From Nocardiopsis listeri NBRC 13360 (GTDB lineage Bacteria > Actinomycetota > Actinomycetes > Streptosporangiales > Streptosporangiaceae), in NCBI RefSeq assembly GCF_001570765.1, contig NZ_BCSH01000010.1, positions 1-36,094 on the forward strand: a stretch of 36,094 nt of DNA, written 5' to 3'. The translations under genes were made by a program, and so were the position numbers. This document shows positions 16,531 to 23,956 of this stretch, piece after piece. The notes under the pieces were generated by a model. It worked only from the letters and a program-made list of their open reading frames with translations, was not told where the DNA came from and did not search any database. Positions within the stretch are counted from its first letter, which is position 1, and every line of letters begins with the position of its first letter.

Positions 16531-17091
16531 TCAGGCCGGCCGGAAGCCGTCACGCAGCACCGCCATCAGCAGCGCGTCGTGTCTGCGCCCCTCCCACAGC
16601 AGTGCTTCGCGCAGGCGACCCTCGACGTAGAAACCGCAGGAACGGTAGACGGCGATGGCCCGCATGTTGAAGGCGTACACCTGGAGCCAGAGCCGGTTCA
16701 GGCCGATCTCCTCGAACGCGTAGCGCATGACCAGTTGGGTGGCCTCCCGGCCCAGCCCCTTACCGGTGAACTCGATGGCCGACAGCGCTATGCGGTAGCC
16801 GGCGGTCTCGTTCTCCGAGGACACCGAGTAGATGGAGAGCTCCCCGAGGTAACGGCCGCCCTTGGGTTCGGTGATCGCCAGGTCCAGGCGGTCGTCCCCC
16901 TCTGCACGGCCGTGACACCACAGGCGCGCCTGTTCATACGTCAGGTGCCCGTGCGACCCCGTGAGCCTGCGGACCTCCTCGTCCAGTCCCGCGGCGAAGT
17001 AGGCGTCGGTGTGTTCCGGGCCGAGGGGGACCAAGGACACGTTCTCGCCGTTGAGGGTGGGCTTGTCTCGCAGCGCGCTCGTGTTGATCAT
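16531..17091 (-). CDS. GNAT family N-acetyltransferase (RimJ/RimL type)
   Basis: A 186-residue acetyl-CoA-dependent acetyltransferase. The beta4-alpha3 acetyl-CoA binding stretch reads TGKGLGREATQLVMRYAF, followed by the family motif LWLQVYAFNMRAIAVYRSCG, then FYVEGRLREALLWEGRRHD, which is typical of the RimJ/RimL-like group that modifies protein N-termini or small amines. The substrate is not evident. The ATG at 17091 has GGAA seven bases upstream; a longer frame upstream is GC-biased and not supported. The gene is divergent from the MFS gene at 17409 across a 317-base region. Confidence 0.9.
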   Translation of the reverse strand: MINTSALRDKPTLNGENVSLVPLGPEHTDAYFAAGLDEEVRRLTGSHGHLTYEQARLWCHGRAEGDDRLDLAITEPKGGRYLGELSIYSVSSENETAGYRIALSAIEFTGKGLGREATQLVMRYAFEEIGLNRLWLQVYAFNMRAIAVYRSCGFYVEGRLREALLWEGRRHDALLMAVLRDGFRPA

Positions 17092-17408
17092 GCGGGTCTT
17101 CCGGTTCCGGCCGGGACCGTGGGGCACGGCATTACCCGGGTGAGGGAGACGGTGGTCAGGGGTGCCGCACGCGGGAACGGGTCGCGGTGGCGGGGCCTGG
17201 GTGCATGGGCCGGGGCGGGGACGAGGTGGGACGGGGGCGAGGTGGGGCGGGGCCTTTCCGGGCTCTCGGTGAGGACATGGGCTCCCTATGTAAAACACCT
17301 CCGCTCCGAAAGGCAAGCCCGCCGGGACCGAGCGCGCCAAAAAGCTGTTCATCCGATGACCGGACTGGATAGCATCGGCCCGCATCGAAAGCGCTTTGGG
17401 AGCCGCCC
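17092..17408. promoter_or_regulatory. Divergent promoter region with G-run tract and LacI-type palindrome
   Basis: A 317-base gene-free region between the GNAT and MFS genes. Bases 17207-17252 hold seven runs of three to five G separated by short spacers, a strong sequence pattern for a G-quadruplex. Near the MFS gene TAGCAT (17370-17375) is a good -10 with TTCATC 16 bases upstream as a weak -35. The palindrome AAAGCGCTTT (17388-17397) lies just past the expected transcription start. Confidence 0.5.
17388..17397 (+). promoter_or_regulatory. Candidate LacI-family operator
   Basis: AAAGCGCTTT is a perfect 10-base palindrome with the central CG typical of LacI/GalR operators and cre sites. It sits between the -10 at 17370-17375 and the ribosome site GGGAG of the MFS gene, where repressor binding would block transcription. 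No LacI-type gene is in the window. Confidence 0.45.
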
Positions 17409-18608
17409 GTGAACACCCCGACCGACATGGCCACCACACCACCGCCCGAGGCCAGGCGTGCCCGGGTCGCGGTGTCGACCCTGTTCTTCGTGAACGGGTT
17501 CACCTACACCAACGTGGTGCCCTGGCTCCCCGTGATCAAGGACGGGCTGGGTCTGAGCAACGCGGAACTGGGATTGGCGATCGCGGCGATGCCGTTCGGC
17601 GCGATCCTCACCGGGATGCTCGCCGGTCCGCTCATCCACTGGTTCGGCAGTGGGCGGACCGCGGTGGGTACGAGCCTGATGAGTTTGGGAGCGCTTCCAT
17701 TCATCGCGCTCGCGCAGAACTGGTGGATGCTCGCCGGTGCCCTCTTCGTCCTGGGCTCCGCCGACGCCTGGACCGACTCCGCTCAGAACTCGCACGGCCT
17801 ACGGGTGCAGCGACGCTATCGACGCAGCATCATCAACACCTTTCACGCGGTGTGGAGCCTGGCCGCGGTCTCCGGCGGACTGCTCGGCGCCGCCATGGCG
17901 GGTACAGGAGTTCCCATCCTGTGGCACCTGGGCGGGGTGACCACCGTGCTCGTGGTGATCAACCTGGTGGTCTCCCGTATGTTGCTGCCCGGCCCGGAGA
18001 ACAGCGAACGCGAGGACGGGACCAACGGCCACGACGGCGGTCGCGTCCGTATGTCCGGTCGTGCCGTGGTCCTGCTCCTGGCGCTGGGCGTGTTGTTGAT
18101 GATGGCGGGCGGCATCGAGGACTCCGCCGCATCCTGGGGCGCGGTGTACATGACCTCGGAACTGGACGCGGCGCTGTTCCTGGCCGCCATGCCGTTCGTG
18201 GCCTGCCAGGCGATGATGACGCTCGGTCGGCTCCTCGGCGACCGGGTCACCGACCGTTTCGGGGCGGTGGTCGTCGGGCACGCGAGCGGACTGTTGTCCG
18301 CCGGTGGCATGGCCCTGGCCCTGGCCTTGCCGCACCCGGTCACCACGATCATCGGCTTCGGGGTGATGGGACTGGGCGTGTCCACGCTGTTCCCGCTGAC
18401 CCTGGCCGCCGCCGGAAACGTTCCGGGGGTGCGCACCGGCGACGGGATCACCCTGGTGGGGTGGCTGGGCCGCGTGGGGTTCCTGGCCTTCCCCCCGACC
18501 GTGGGGTTCCTCGCCGACTCGGTGACCCTGGGCGGTGCCCTGTGGGTGATCGCCGTCGGGGGCGCGGCCGCCTTCCTCCTTGCCCCGGCCCTACGGCCAC
18601 GATCGTGA
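17409..18608 (+). CDS. MFS transporter (YbjJ/FucP-like)
   Basis: A 399-residue major facilitator with about twelve helices. The N-terminal half carries VVPWLPVIKDGLGLSNAELG and a helix 2-3 loop FGSGRTAVG; the central loop is hydrophilic (ENSEREDGTNGHDGGR, about residues 199-214), and ASWGAVYMTSEL in helix 7 resembles the YbjJ branch of the FucP-like group. Substrate unknown, possibly a sugar, given the LacI-type site in front. GTG start at 17409 with GGGAG seven bases upstream. It is monocistronic, ending at a perfect palindromic terminator shared with the converging gene. Confidence 0.9.
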   Translation: MNTPTDMATTPPPEARRARVAVSTLFFVNGFTYTNVVPWLPVIKDGLGLSNAELGLAIAAMPFGAILTGMLAGPLIHWFGSGRTAVGTSLMSLGALPFIALAQNWWMLAGALFVLGSADAWTDSAQNSHGLRVQRRYRRSIINTFHAVWSLAAVSGGLLGAAMAGTGVPILWHLGGVTTVLVVINLVVSRMLLPGPENSEREDGTNGHDGGRVRMSGRAVVLLLALGVLLMMAGGIEDSAASWGAVYMTSELDAALFLAAMPFVACQAMMTLGRLLGDRVTDRFGAVVVGHASGLLSAGGMALALALPHPVTTIIGFGVMGLGVSTLFPLTLAAAGNVPGVRTGDGITLVGWLGRVGFLAFPPTVGFLADSVTLGGALWVIAVGGAAAFLLAPALRPRS

Positions 18609-18617
18609 CCGCATGAC

Positions 18618-18647
18618 GGAGGGCCCCGACCATGGTCGGGGCCCTCC
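18618..18647. terminator. Bidirectional terminator, perfect 30-base palindrome
   Basis: GGAGGGCCCCGACCA and its exact complement stand back to back with no spacer, so a hairpin of 13 or so pairs with a CATG loop forms from either strand. It lies between two converging genes, 10 bases after the MFS stop and 40 bases from the stop of the LAXTG gene. Confidence 0.85.
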
Positions 18648-18687
18648 TCACATCAGAGCCCACGGTGCTGTGGGCACGGACACGGTG

Positions 18688-19467
18688 TTACTCGACCAGG
18701 CCCGGACGGCGGCTGCCGGCCCACAGGGCCAGAGCGCCGATACCGGACACGACGGCGCCACCGAGCACGAAGCCCGACAGGTCGACGCCGGTCGCGGCGA
18801 GGTTCGGGTCACCGGCGTTCGACGCCGGGGCCGGCGTGGTGGGAGTGGTCGCACCAGGGGTCTGGCCCTGGTCACCCTCACCGTCGTCGCCCTTGTCGCC
18901 TTCGCCGCCGTCGCCACCCTCGTCGCCGCCCCCACCGTCACCGGGGGGAGGGGTCTGACCGTCGTCGGGCGGCGAGGTCTCATCGTCGTCGTCGCCGGGC
19001 GGAGGCGTCTCGCCACCGTCCTCGCCGTCGTCGCCGTCATCACCATCGTCGCCGTCATCGCCGTCGCCGGGCGGAGGCGTCTCGCCACCGTCCTCGCCGT
19101 CGTCGCCGTCATCACCGTCGCCGGGCGGAGGCGTCTCGCCACCGTCCTCGCCGTCGTCGCCGTCACCAGGCGGGGGCACCTGGTCGTCGCCGTCGTCGTC
19201 GCCGTCGTCGCCGCCGGGGGGAGGCGTCTCGCCCTCCTCTTCGTCAAAGGGGAGGATGTTGAAGACGTTCTCGACGGGGCGCTCCACGACCTCGGCGAGG
19301 TCGATCTCGACCTCGACCGGCTGGGACTCGACGCTCTCCTCGGTCACCTCGGAGGTGACGTCAGGAGCGGTCTCGTCCGCGGTCACGGCGAACGCCGGAC
19401 CGACGGAGAAACCGGCCATGAAGAGACCCGCCGCGGTAACGGTGAGTACCCGATTCTTGGGGGACAT
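18688..19467 (-). CDS. Acidic secreted protein with LAXTG sortase signal
   Basis: A 259-residue surface protein. A signal peptide (about 1-27, basic start, hydrophobic core, AFA cleavage region) precedes a short acidic domain (30-75). A long Gly/Asp/Glu/Pro low-complexity region (78-205) repeats GEDGGETPPPGDGDDGDD-like units, and the C-terminus has LAATG (223-227), a hydrophobic helix (231-250) and the basic tail GSRRPG. LAXTG is the motif recognised by class E sortases, so the protein is probably linked to peptidoglycan. The acidic repeats may form a flexible stalk or bind calcium; that is inference. ATG at 19467 has AAAGGAG four bases upstream. It follows the membrane protein gene after 29 bases, so the two form an operon. 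No sortase gene is in the window. Confidence 0.85.
   Translation of the reverse strand: MSPKNRVLTVTAAGLFMAGFSVGPAFAVTADETAPDVTSEVTEESVESQPVEVEIDLAEVVERPVENVFNILPFDEEEGETPPPGGDDGDDDGDDQVPPPGDGDDGEDGGETPPPGDGDDGDDGEDGGETPPPGDGDDGDDGDDGDDGEDGGETPPPGDDDDETSPPDDGQTPPPGDGGGGDEGGDGGEGDKGDDGEGDQGQTPGATTPTTPAPASNAGDPNLAATGVDLSGFVLGGAVVSGIGALALWAGSRRPGLVE
18950..19230 (-). repeat. Low-complexity repeats encoding Gly/Asp/Pro region
   Basis: Imperfect tandem copies of a roughly 50-70 base unit, each encoding TPPPGDGDD- and GEDGGE-type segments, with runs of GAC/GGC-rich codons between them. Repeats like this change length by slippage or recombination. Confidence 0.7.
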
Positions 19468-19496
19468 CCGACTCCTTTCTTTTTCTTGTGCAGTGA

Positions 19497-20978
19497 TCAC
19501 TCAGGGGAAATGGCATAAAGGTGGCCGTCGTGGACCACCACCGCGCGGTCGCCGAGCAGGCCGCGCGGAGTCTCTGTGCCTTCGGGAACCTCGGTGGTCT
19601 CACCAGTGGCGTCGATCGCCACCGTGGACCCGTCGAGTTCACCGAAGACCTGATCGCCGAGTGCGACCTCGGGTTCGAAGCCGGGGACGACGCTGGTCTC
19701 ACCACTGCCCGGGGCGAACAGCACCGGGCCGTAGGCCGCCAGATCGGGACCGAGGGGGCCGGTGCGGTGGTGCACCTCCGCCAGGTCCTCCTCCTCGACC
19801 TCGGCGGTGCCGAGTACCGAACCGTCGGTGTTGTCGTGGAAGGCGAGGATGCGGCCGTCGCCCTCCTCTGTCTCCCAGCGGACGAGGGCGTAGCCGCGCA
19901 GGAAGGTCATGACCTCGTCGAGGTCGCCGGCGCCGTCGGGCTGTTCGGGCTCCACTCGCCGCGGGTCCTCGTCGGGGGCGACCCAGTGCCAGGGACCTTC
20001 GAGCACACCGGCGAGCGCGCGGCCGTCCTCGGCCAGCAACGCCGCGGAACCGCCAGGGGTGTCGACCTCGGCGAGTTCTCCGTCCACCAGGACGTAGGCG
20101 CTGTCGTCGTCGCGCACCAGGACACCGTCGCCGACGAACTGGGCGGAGGCGGTCTCGTTCAACTCGACGTTGACCGCGGTTCCCCCCGACTCCGGCCAGA
20201 GCCACAGGGCTCCGGGGGTCTCCAGCGCGACGTGGGGGCCGCCGTCGAACTCCACGAAACGGGGGCTGCCGAGCGCCTCACCGGACGCGAAGGGAAGGTC
20301 GACCGACCACTCACGGGACCCGTCCGCGTTGAGCAGGTTGAGCCGTTCGGACGGGTCGATGTAGGCGAGTCTCTCTCCCTCGCGATCGACCGACGGCTGG
20401 GTGTCCGGGGCGAGTTCCTCGGTGATGTCGACGGTGGTGCCGTAACCGGGCGGCGCGGGGTGGTCCAGTTCCACCGTGGTGTCGTCGCCTTCCTCTTCGG
20501 AGGCCTCGGTGGAGCCGGAGAGGAACCTCGCCGCGACCAGGCCGCCCCCGACCAGGACCAGTAGGGCCAGGCAGGCGGCGCCGACGACCAAGAGCACGCG
20601 TCGACGCTTGGCCCCGGCGGCACGGTCCTTCTGGGTGCCGGGATCCGTGGCGGGCACGGGTCCGGTCGGAGGCTGCTGCGGAGCTCCCTGCGGCGGAGGT
20701 CCCTGCACCGGTTGGTCCGCGGCTTGGACGACCCCGTCGGGGGTGGCCAGCAGGCGCCAGTAACCGTTGGCGTCACGTGCTTCCACGAGCACCGGCTGAC
20801 CGATGTGCGCGGCGTAGCCGGTGGCGACGTCCAGCGCCGCGCGCCGGGTCTCCTTGGGGGCCTGGCCCTGGACTACCTGTCGCCGACCCTCGATGACGAT
20901 TTCGGCGTTGCGTTCGTCCGGCGCGATGACGATGACGGCGGTGGGCCGGGGATGCCCCGGGCGGGACGCCCGGCTCAT
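19497..20978 (-). CDS. Single-pass membrane protein with extracytoplasmic propeller-like domain
   Basis: A 493-residue protein of unknown function. Residues 10-86 are a small cytoplasmic alpha/beta domain (TAVIVIAPDERNAEIVI, then LVEARDANGYWRLLATPDG). A Pro/Gln linker, a basic stop-transfer KRRR and one membrane helix (128-152) follow. An acidic stretch then leads into some 320 extracytoplasmic residues with recurring short beta patterns such as LNLLNADGSREWSVDLP and GTETPRGLLGDRAVVVHDG, suggestive of a PQQ- or WD-like propeller. ATG at 20978 has GGAG five bases upstream. It is first in an operon with the LAXTG protein, which points to a joint surface or cell-wall role. A TATGAT -10 lies at 21125-21120. 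I do not recognise a named family. Confidence 0.8.
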   Translation of the reverse strand: MSRASRPGHPRPTAVIVIAPDERNAEIVIEGRRQVVQGQAPKETRRAALDVATGYAAHIGQPVLVEARDANGYWRLLATPDGVVQAADQPVQGPPPQGAPQQPPTGPVPATDPGTQKDRAAGAKRRRVLLVVGAACLALLVLVGGGLVAARFLSGSTEASEEEGDDTTVELDHPAPPGYGTTVDITEELAPDTQPSVDREGERLAYIDPSERLNLLNADGSREWSVDLPFASGEALGSPRFVEFDGGPHVALETPGALWLWPESGGTAVNVELNETASAQFVGDGVLVRDDDSAYVLVDGELAEVDTPGGSAALLAEDGRALAGVLEGPWHWVAPDEDPRRVEPEQPDGAGDLDEVMTFLRGYALVRWETEEGDGRILAFHDNTDGSVLGTAEVEEEDLAEVHHRTGPLGPDLAAYGPVLFAPGSGETSVVPGFEPEVALGDQVFGELDGSTVAIDATGETTEVPEGTETPRGLLGDRAVVVHDGHLYAISPE

Positions 20979-21354
20979 GGTGCCTCCGAAGGCGTGTGGA
21001 ACATGGACCTGTTCGTGTACGGGAGAGAGAGGATCGTGGTCGACGATGACGTGCGGTGGCGGCTCGGCCGGGTGACCGAAGAGGGGGTTACGGCACAGAC
21101 GTAGTCATTGCTGGACGTGATCATACTGATCCCCACAGGAGCCGATCGACCGTATCTGATGCCGGAAAAACGGGCGTGGTTCACGCTCACTCCCATGCTT
21201 TTCGCTTGACGCATCGAATGACCTGCGTTGATCCGGGATCATTCACCGAACGCCGGGCACGCTTCGTTCCATCAGCACTGGTTCGGACACGCAGAAACGT
21301 GTCGAAGTTGACGCCGAAACTGGCCGGATCCGGCCACCCTGCGTTCCCGGAAAC
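20979..21354. promoter_or_regulatory. Intergenic region: promoter of the surface operon and upstream terminator
   Basis: A 376-base stretch without a gene. On the minus strand TATGAT (21125-21120) is a near-consensus -10 with TCGATC 18 bases upstream as a weak -35, giving a leader of about 134 bases. Palindromes GATCC-G-GGATC (21231-21241) and TGGCCGGATCCGGCCA (21321-21336) are present; the latter directly follows the gene ending at 21355 and may be its terminator. Confidence 0.5.
21321..21336 (-). terminator. Possible terminator, 16-base palindrome
   Basis: TGGCCGG, AT, CCGGCCA, 19 bases past the stop at 21355. It is short, without a T tract, so it could instead be a protein binding site. 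Confidence 0.4.
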
Positions 21355-22158
21355 TCACGGGTACGGCCCTTGCGCGTCCGTCGCGGGACCGGCACCAGGC
21401 CGCTCCCAATGCGAGATCCTGAGGTAGGCGCCCGGAGTGAAGATCAGCGTCACCGCCTCCAGGTCGCTTCCGTTCGGTTCCAGCACCAGATGGACCGGGC
21501 GGCCCTCGCTCAGCCTCAGGTTCAGGGTCGGGCTGGACCCCCCGGTCATCCGGCCCTGGATCGTGTGCGCCCCGGCGCCCAGACCGATCAGCAGGGTCCG
21601 TCCCGGCGCCAGTTCTCCCACACGGGCGCCGTCCACGTGCACCCGGTAGTCGACGAGCATGTCCCGGTAGCGGCCGCCCGGGCGGTGCACGTACACGGGG
21701 ATCCAGCCGTACGGAAGTCGGGCGTGGGCGGGCATCCCGGCCAGTTTTCGGGTGGGATCGGGCGGCGGTTCGGGGAGGGTGCCACGCTCCTTCCTCCATG
21801 TCACGGAGGCGATGACGAGCGCCACCGACCCGACCAGCAGCGTGGGGAGCAGTACCCACTGTCCGGCCCACAGGATCCAGACCAGCGCGGGGATCGACAG
21901 GCCCGCCGACATACCCATGCTCGCCCCGGCCATGATGCCGAGGGGATCGGCCTCCTTGGTCCGCCGTCGTTCCGCCGGAGTCGTCTCCCTGAAACCGACG
22001 AGGCAGGCCACACCGATGGGCGAACAGAGGAGCACGGCCATCCACGATCCCGCCACCACCGGCACTCGGCCTTGGGTGAAGTGCGTTGTCATGGCGGTGC
22101 TGAACACGATGACGAACGCCAGGAGCGATACCGAAGTCAGGATCTGCCAGGGCCTCAT
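21355..22158 (-). CDS. Membrane protein with C-terminal PEGA/DUF2846-like beta domain, function unknown
   Basis: A 267-residue protein. Four hydrophobic segments (about 5-23, 32-55, 77-97 and 101-120) precede a Pro-rich linker. A beta-rich C-terminal domain (about 150-250) has the rhythm YRVHVDGARVGELAPG, then LLIGLGAGAHTIQGR, then SEGRPVHLVLEPNG. That pattern resembles PEGA or DUF2846 domains, which occur in envelope proteins; this is a similarity seen by eye only. Start is the ATG at 22158 with GGAGG seven bases upstream. Its start overlaps the stop of a possible 36-residue upstream frame by four bases. A longer frame over the same bases (22198 to 21272) is Arg-rich and rejected as a shadow. 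Confidence 0.72.
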   Translation of the reverse strand: MRPWQILTSVSLLAFVIVFSTAMTTHFTQGRVPVVAGSWMAVLLCSPIGVACLVGFRETTPAERRRTKEADPLGIMAGASMGMSAGLSIPALVWILWAGQWVLLPTLLVGSVALVIASVTWRKERGTLPEPPPDPTRKLAGMPAHARLPYGWIPVYVHRPGGRYRDMLVDYRVHVDGARVGELAPGRTLLIGLGAGAHTIQGRMTGGSSPTLNLRLSEGRPVHLVLEPNGSDLEAVTLIFTPGAYLRISHWERPGAGPATDAQGPYP

Positions 22159-22265
22159 CGGGCGCCCTCCTTCGCTTGGAGGACCCGAGCGCGTTCACGT
22201 CGGTAGGACCGGGTGCGCGGAAGGGCGAAGGCCGGTCCGGTCAGGATGAACGGCGTGTTGGTCAT
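22155..22265 (-). CDS. Possible small coupled protein (36 residues) or remnant
   Basis: The frame starts MTNTPFILTGPAFALPR, ends with a basic stretch (RSYRRERARVL), and its TGA overlaps the ATG of the next gene in an ATGA arrangement. The beginning is hydrophobic, and the frame continues open further upstream, so it could also be the tail of a lost membrane protein. The ribosome site is weak. I do not recognise it. Confidence 0.3.
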   Translation of the reverse strand: MTNTPFILTGPAFALPRTRSYRRERARVLQAKEGAR

Positions 22266-22543
22266 GAGCGCCACCAGCGACCCGGCATGAGGATCGAGGC
22301 GCCCCCGGGGTCGAGCAGCGGATGGTGATCGGTGGGCGACGGGCGTAGGAGCCTGGGGGATCGGCCGGTCGTCATGACGCACGGTCCGAAGAGACGGCGC
22401 TCCTTGGCCGGGTTTCCTTGGGGGAGGTCACTCGGGGACCTTTCGTGGGGATCCGGCTCGGGGCGGCGGGCTCGCGGCCTCCCGCCGGACGGCGCGAGAA
22501 TACCGACAACGACCGTGGCGTGGGAGCTTTCGGCCGTTTGTGG
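22266..22543. other. Gene-free stretch after the BrkB/YihY gene
   Basis: No credible gene. Next to the BrkB/YihY stop there is a hairpin, GGCGGG (22465-22470) with CCCGCC (22481-22486), a possible minus-strand terminator. The rest is probably the promoter of the unit starting near 22265, but no clear elements were found. Confidence 0.4.
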
Positions 22544-23554
22544 TCAGCGACCGTTCTGTTCGTTGATGGTGTCGATGACCGCTTGTTCCCGGCGTTGGGC
22601 GATGCGGTCGGCGCGTTCGAAGTGACGGTTGGCGAGGTCGGCGCGGGCGGCGGCGGTGCGCACGGTCGGCCACAGGGCGTCGATCTCGGAGTTGAGGGAG
22701 GACCCCACGAGCACCGCGATGGCCATGACGTACAGCCAGGCCAGGATCGCGATCGGGGCGGCCAGCGACCCGTAGATGCTCACCTGGCCGAAAGAGGCGT
22801 CGAGATAGGCGCGCAGGAGCGCCGAACCGCTCAGCAGGACCAGGGTCGCCAACGCCGCCCCGGGCAGGTGGCGCCACAGTGGGGTGCGCACCGGGACGCT
22901 GAGCGCGTACAGCAGCGTCACCGCGGCGGTGACCATCAGGGCCACGAGGGGCCAGTAGAGGAGGTTGAGTCTGCCCACGGTGATCGGCAACAACTCGTGG
23001 ACCAGGTCCGGGCCGGCCACCAGGATCGGCAGCACCAGCACGGCGAAGAACAGGCCGCCGAGGTAGGCGAAGAAGGCGAGCAGGCGCTGCCCCAACCAAC
23101 CGCGGAGCTCGTCCAGGCCGTAGGAGATGGTGATGGATCGGATGAACACGTTCATCGCGCGCGAGCCCGACCACAGGGACACCAGGAACGTCACCGACAG
23201 CACTCCGCCCTGGACACCTCCGAGGAAGTCGTCCACCAGCGGTTCCACCACGGAGGCGACCGTGTCGGGGGTGAGGATGCGCGCGGCCAGGTCCAGCATC
23301 CACTCGCGGATCTCCACCACGAGGTCCTCGCCGAAGACCATCGCCAACGGTCCGAGCGCGCCCAACAGACACAACAGGAGCGCCGGCAGGGAGATCAGCG
23401 CGAAGAAGGCCGACTCTGCGGCCAGGCCGACCACTCGGTCACGAGCGAAGGCGCGGATGGTGCGCAGGACCAACAGGGTGCCGTTGTGGACCATGGGGTG
23501 CCGACGGAGCCACACGTCGGCCGCTCTCCACAAGCTCTCCCAAAAACCCACCAC
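22544..23554 (-). CDS. YihY/BrkB family membrane protein
   Basis: About 336 residues with six predicted helices. The first, AESAFFALISLPALLLCLLG, matches the family pattern in which an A-x-S/A-F-x-L-I motif opens helix 1. Later GLDELRGWLGQRLLAF and YGSLAAPIAILAWLYVMAIA match the conserved C-terminal helices. The short C-terminal tail (RREQAVIDTINEQNG) is hydrophilic. The family has no settled biochemical role. I place the start at the GTG 23554, seven bases after a -10-like TAACGT, which would make a leaderless message. GTG 23515 with GGAG upstream and ATG 23494 are alternatives. A 439-residue frame reaches further but crosses the divergent promoter region. Confidence 0.83.
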   Translation of the reverse strand: MVGFWESLWRAADVWLRRHPMVHNGTLLVLRTIRAFARDRVVGLAAESAFFALISLPALLLCLLGALGPLAMVFGEDLVVEIREWMLDLAARILTPDTVASVVEPLVDDFLGGVQGGVLSVTFLVSLWSGSRAMNVFIRSITISYGLDELRGWLGQRLLAFFAYLGGLFFAVLVLPILVAGPDLVHELLPITVGRLNLLYWPLVALMVTAAVTLLYALSVPVRTPLWRHLPGAALATLVLLSGSALLRAYLDASFGQVSIYGSLAAPIAILAWLYVMAIAVLVGSSLNSEIDALWPTVRTAAARADLANRHFERADRIAQRREQAVIDTINEQNGR

Positions 23555-23561
23555 AAGGAGA

Positions 23562-23567
23562 ACGTTA
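23562..23567 (-). promoter_or_regulatory. -10 element of the BrkB/YihY gene, leaderless arrangement
   Basis: TAACGT (TANNNT) on the minus strand is followed by seven bases and then GTG GTG. Leaderless messages with this spacing are frequent in actinobacteria. Confidence 0.45.
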
Positions 23568-23626
23568 GCGGTAATGGAGCAGCTCGGGCGGTTTCGCGCC
23601 ATGAACGGGGACGCCGCGACATGACA

Positions 23627-23692
23627 TGGGTCACCCACCCGTGGCGCCCGCACACCTGGACAACGACCCGACGGGCGTGCCATTCTCAAGGC
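23627..23692 (+). promoter_or_regulatory. Promoter of the leader peptide and sulfur operon
   Basis: TGGACA (23657-23662) and CATTCT (23681-23686), spaced by 18 bases, form a plausible -35/-10 pair. The sixth base after the -10 brings the transcript start to the ATG of the leader peptide at 23693, a leaderless layout. The palindrome TGGGT-C-ACCCA (23627-23637) lies 20 bases before the -35 and could bind a regulator. Confidence 0.5.
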
Positions 23693-23782
23693 ATGACCGC
23701 TGTTATCGACCCCATGCTCCGCGTGCGCCGCCACGTGGACTTCCTTCGGGTCAGCAGCGCCATCTGTCGCAGCGTCGGATAA
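23693..23782 (+). CDS. Leader peptide of the sulfite reductase operon (29 residues)
   Basis: The frame encodes MTAVIDPMLRV, then RRHVDFLRVSSAICRSVG. The RRHVDxLRVSSAIC segment is the recurring feature of small peptides annotated as putative leader peptides upstream of sulfur metabolism genes in actinobacteria (recalled, not searched). It has one Cys codon near its end. It is too short for usual gene finders. Its stop precedes a 192-base structured leader and then the sulfite reductase gene. The likely role is cis regulation by translation of the peptide, as in attenuation, not a function of the product. Confidence 0.7.
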   Translation: MTAVIDPMLRVRRHVDFLRVSSAICRSVG

Positions 23783-23798
23783 ACCCTCGCCGCCTTGA

Positions 23799-23956
23799 GC
23801 ACCCCGTGAACTCAGTGGGTGCCCGCGGCCCCGGCGCTCCACCCTCTTCTTGAACTCCCACACACGCGGACTTCACCCGTTGCACCTGTCACGAGGACGT
23901 GCGGTGCCGACGGGCCCTGCGGTGATGGCACCGGGACCGTGGTCACCCCCGTGACC
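23799..23956 (+). promoter_or_regulatory. Structured leader between leader peptide and sulfite reductase
   Basis: Several stems are visible. GCACCC (23799-23804) pairs with GGGTGC (23817-23822), but the GGGTG arm can instead pair with CACCC (23840-23844), so the two folds exclude each other. A long stem at 23876-23914 stacks CCCGT/ACGGG, GCACC/GGTGC and CACG/CGTG around AGGA. GGTCAC (23941-23946) pairs with GTGACC (23951-23956) just before the GGAG ribosome site. This is the architecture expected for leader-peptide control; folding was done by eye. Confidence 0.55.

Noticed and set aside
19521..20564. Plus-strand 347-residue frame opposite the propeller-like protein
   Set aside because: The minus-strand frame has a ribosome site, a clear membrane helix and operon context; this one is its shadow.
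21272..22198. 308-residue minus-strand frame overlapping the 267-residue membrane protein
   Set aside because: Arg/Gly/Pro-rich with no membrane segments, whereas the other frame has a strong ribosome site and four helices.
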